From contig JAEWEO010000326.1 of the NCBI GenBank assembly GCA_023389295.1, positions 1-6,165 of the forward strand: a DNA stretch of 6,165 nt. The letters are read 5' to 3'. This DNA is from Bacillota bacterium (GTDB lineage Bacteria; Bacillota; Clostridia; Lachnospirales; Lachnospiraceae). Made by a program: the position numbers and the translations under genes. Numbering within the stretch: position 1 is the stretch's first letter; every line of letters starts with the position of its first letter. The notes beneath the pieces were generated by a model. That model worked only from the letters and a program-made list of their open reading frames with translations. It did no database searches and had not been told where the DNA came from. Shown one piece after another: positions 5,497 through 6,165 of this stretch.

Positions 5497-6165
5497 ATGA
5501 AAATAGGATATGCTTGTTTGACATTAGGAGTAGAAGGAACGCAACTTAAGAATTGTATTATGCGTAATGCCAATGATACGAAGCTTTATGAACTGATCGG
5601 TAGTAATTTAAAAGCTCTTGACCAGATGCTCGAATATAACTATGCCAATAACATAAGGTTATTTCGAATTAGTTCTGATTTAATTCCTTTTGGATCAAGT
5701 CCTGTAAATCAACTGCAATGGTGGGAACTGTTCCGTCAGGAATTTGAAGAGCTTGGGTTCAAAATAAAGAAATATGGTATCAGGGTATCCATGCATCCTG
5801 GTCAATATACGGTATTAAATTCACCGGAAGAAGAGATTGTAGACAGGGCTATTTTAGATCTTATTTACCATACAAGGGTACTTGATTGTTTGCAGACAGG
5901 GCCTGAGAGCAAGATTGTTCTTCATGTTGGTGGTATTTATAATGACAAAGCTGGTGCTATGGAGCGTTTTGCAAAAAATTACGAAAGACTTTCACCTTCC
6001 ATAAAGCAAAGACTTGTACTAGAGAATGATGATAGATCCTACACTATAAGTGATGTTTTAAAACTTGGAAGGAAACTTGAAATACCTGTGGTTTTTGATA
6101 ATCTTCATCATAATGCAAACTTAGCGGATGTTCCATTAAGTGAAAAGGAATGGATAAATGAATGC
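5497..6165 (+). CDS. uvsE: UV-damage endonuclease UvsE, 3' end missing
   Basis: The UVDE family nicks DNA just 5' of UV photoproducts and some other lesions, starting an excision repair route that does not need UvrABC. The first 223 codons are present and the frame is open at the window edge; family members run to about 280-410 residues, so the C-terminal part is outside. The start MKIGYACLTLGV is the common clostridial form. FRISSDLIPFGSSPVN (56-71), MHPGQY (99-104), LHVGG (142-146), LENDD (175-179) and VVFDNLHH (198-205) are all conserved blocks. His100, His143, Glu176, Asp201 and His204 fall at the metal-binding positions of the TIM barrel. ATG 5497 has a weak Shine-Dalgarno site; an in-frame GTG at 5485 closer behind GGAAAG (5475-5480) would add four residues, but the family start favours ATG. 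The terminator upstream separates it from the previous gene. Confidence 0.93.
   Translation, partial: MKIGYACLTLGVEGTQLKNCIMRNANDTKLYELIGSNLKALDQMLEYNYANNIRLFRISSDLIPFGSSPVNQLQWWELFRQEFEELGFKIKKYGIRVSMHPGQYTVLNSPEEEIVDRAILDLIYHTRVLDCLQTGPESKIVLHVGGIYNDKAGAMERFAKNYERLSPSIKQRLVLENDDRSYTISDVLKLGRKLEIPVVFDNLHHNANLADVPLSEKEWINEC

Overview
The window looks like chromosomal DNA of a low-GC, spore-forming Firmicute, most likely a Clostridia/Lachnospiraceae-type bacterium. This is inferred from AT-rich intergenic DNA, strong purine-rich Shine-Dalgarno sites, a PdaA-type spore-cortex deacetylase, and a UvsE start of the kind usual in clostridia. All six genes lie on the + strand. No tRNA, rRNA, transposase, integrase or CRISPR array was seen.

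Layout: (1) At the left edge a 12-bp tandem repeat (1-132, with a decayed tail to about 160) runs into the ribosome binding site of a cytosolic GH5 glycoside hydrolase with a CBM6/35-like C-terminal domain (174-1727). (2) A PdaA-like polysaccharide deacetylase with a signal peptide (1904-2713) ends at a 16-bp stem terminator. (3) An AT-rich 358-bp gap holds near-concentric inverted repeats, a probable sigma-A promoter and a purine-rich leader. It is followed by an arylamine N-acetyltransferase (3072-3857) and a metallo-beta-lactamase-fold hydrolase (3931-4626). (4) A separate unit with a near-consensus promoter and a strong terminator carries one uncharacterised 180-residue protein, probably DUF3877 (4757-5299). 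(5) A UV-damage endonuclease, uvsE, starts at 5497 and runs off the right edge with 223 codons present.

The genes do not form one pathway. They read as independent housekeeping or accessory units: glycan hydrolysis, spore wall maturation, acyl transfer and detoxification, an unknown, and DNA repair. The acetyltransferase and the MBL hydrolase are the only plausible co-transcribed pair. I found no clear undescribed multi-gene system. The best leads are the polar-decaying 12-bp repeat, the cytosolic GH5 with a carbohydrate-binding-like tail, the inverted repeats before the acetyltransferase, and the stand-alone DUF3877-like gene.
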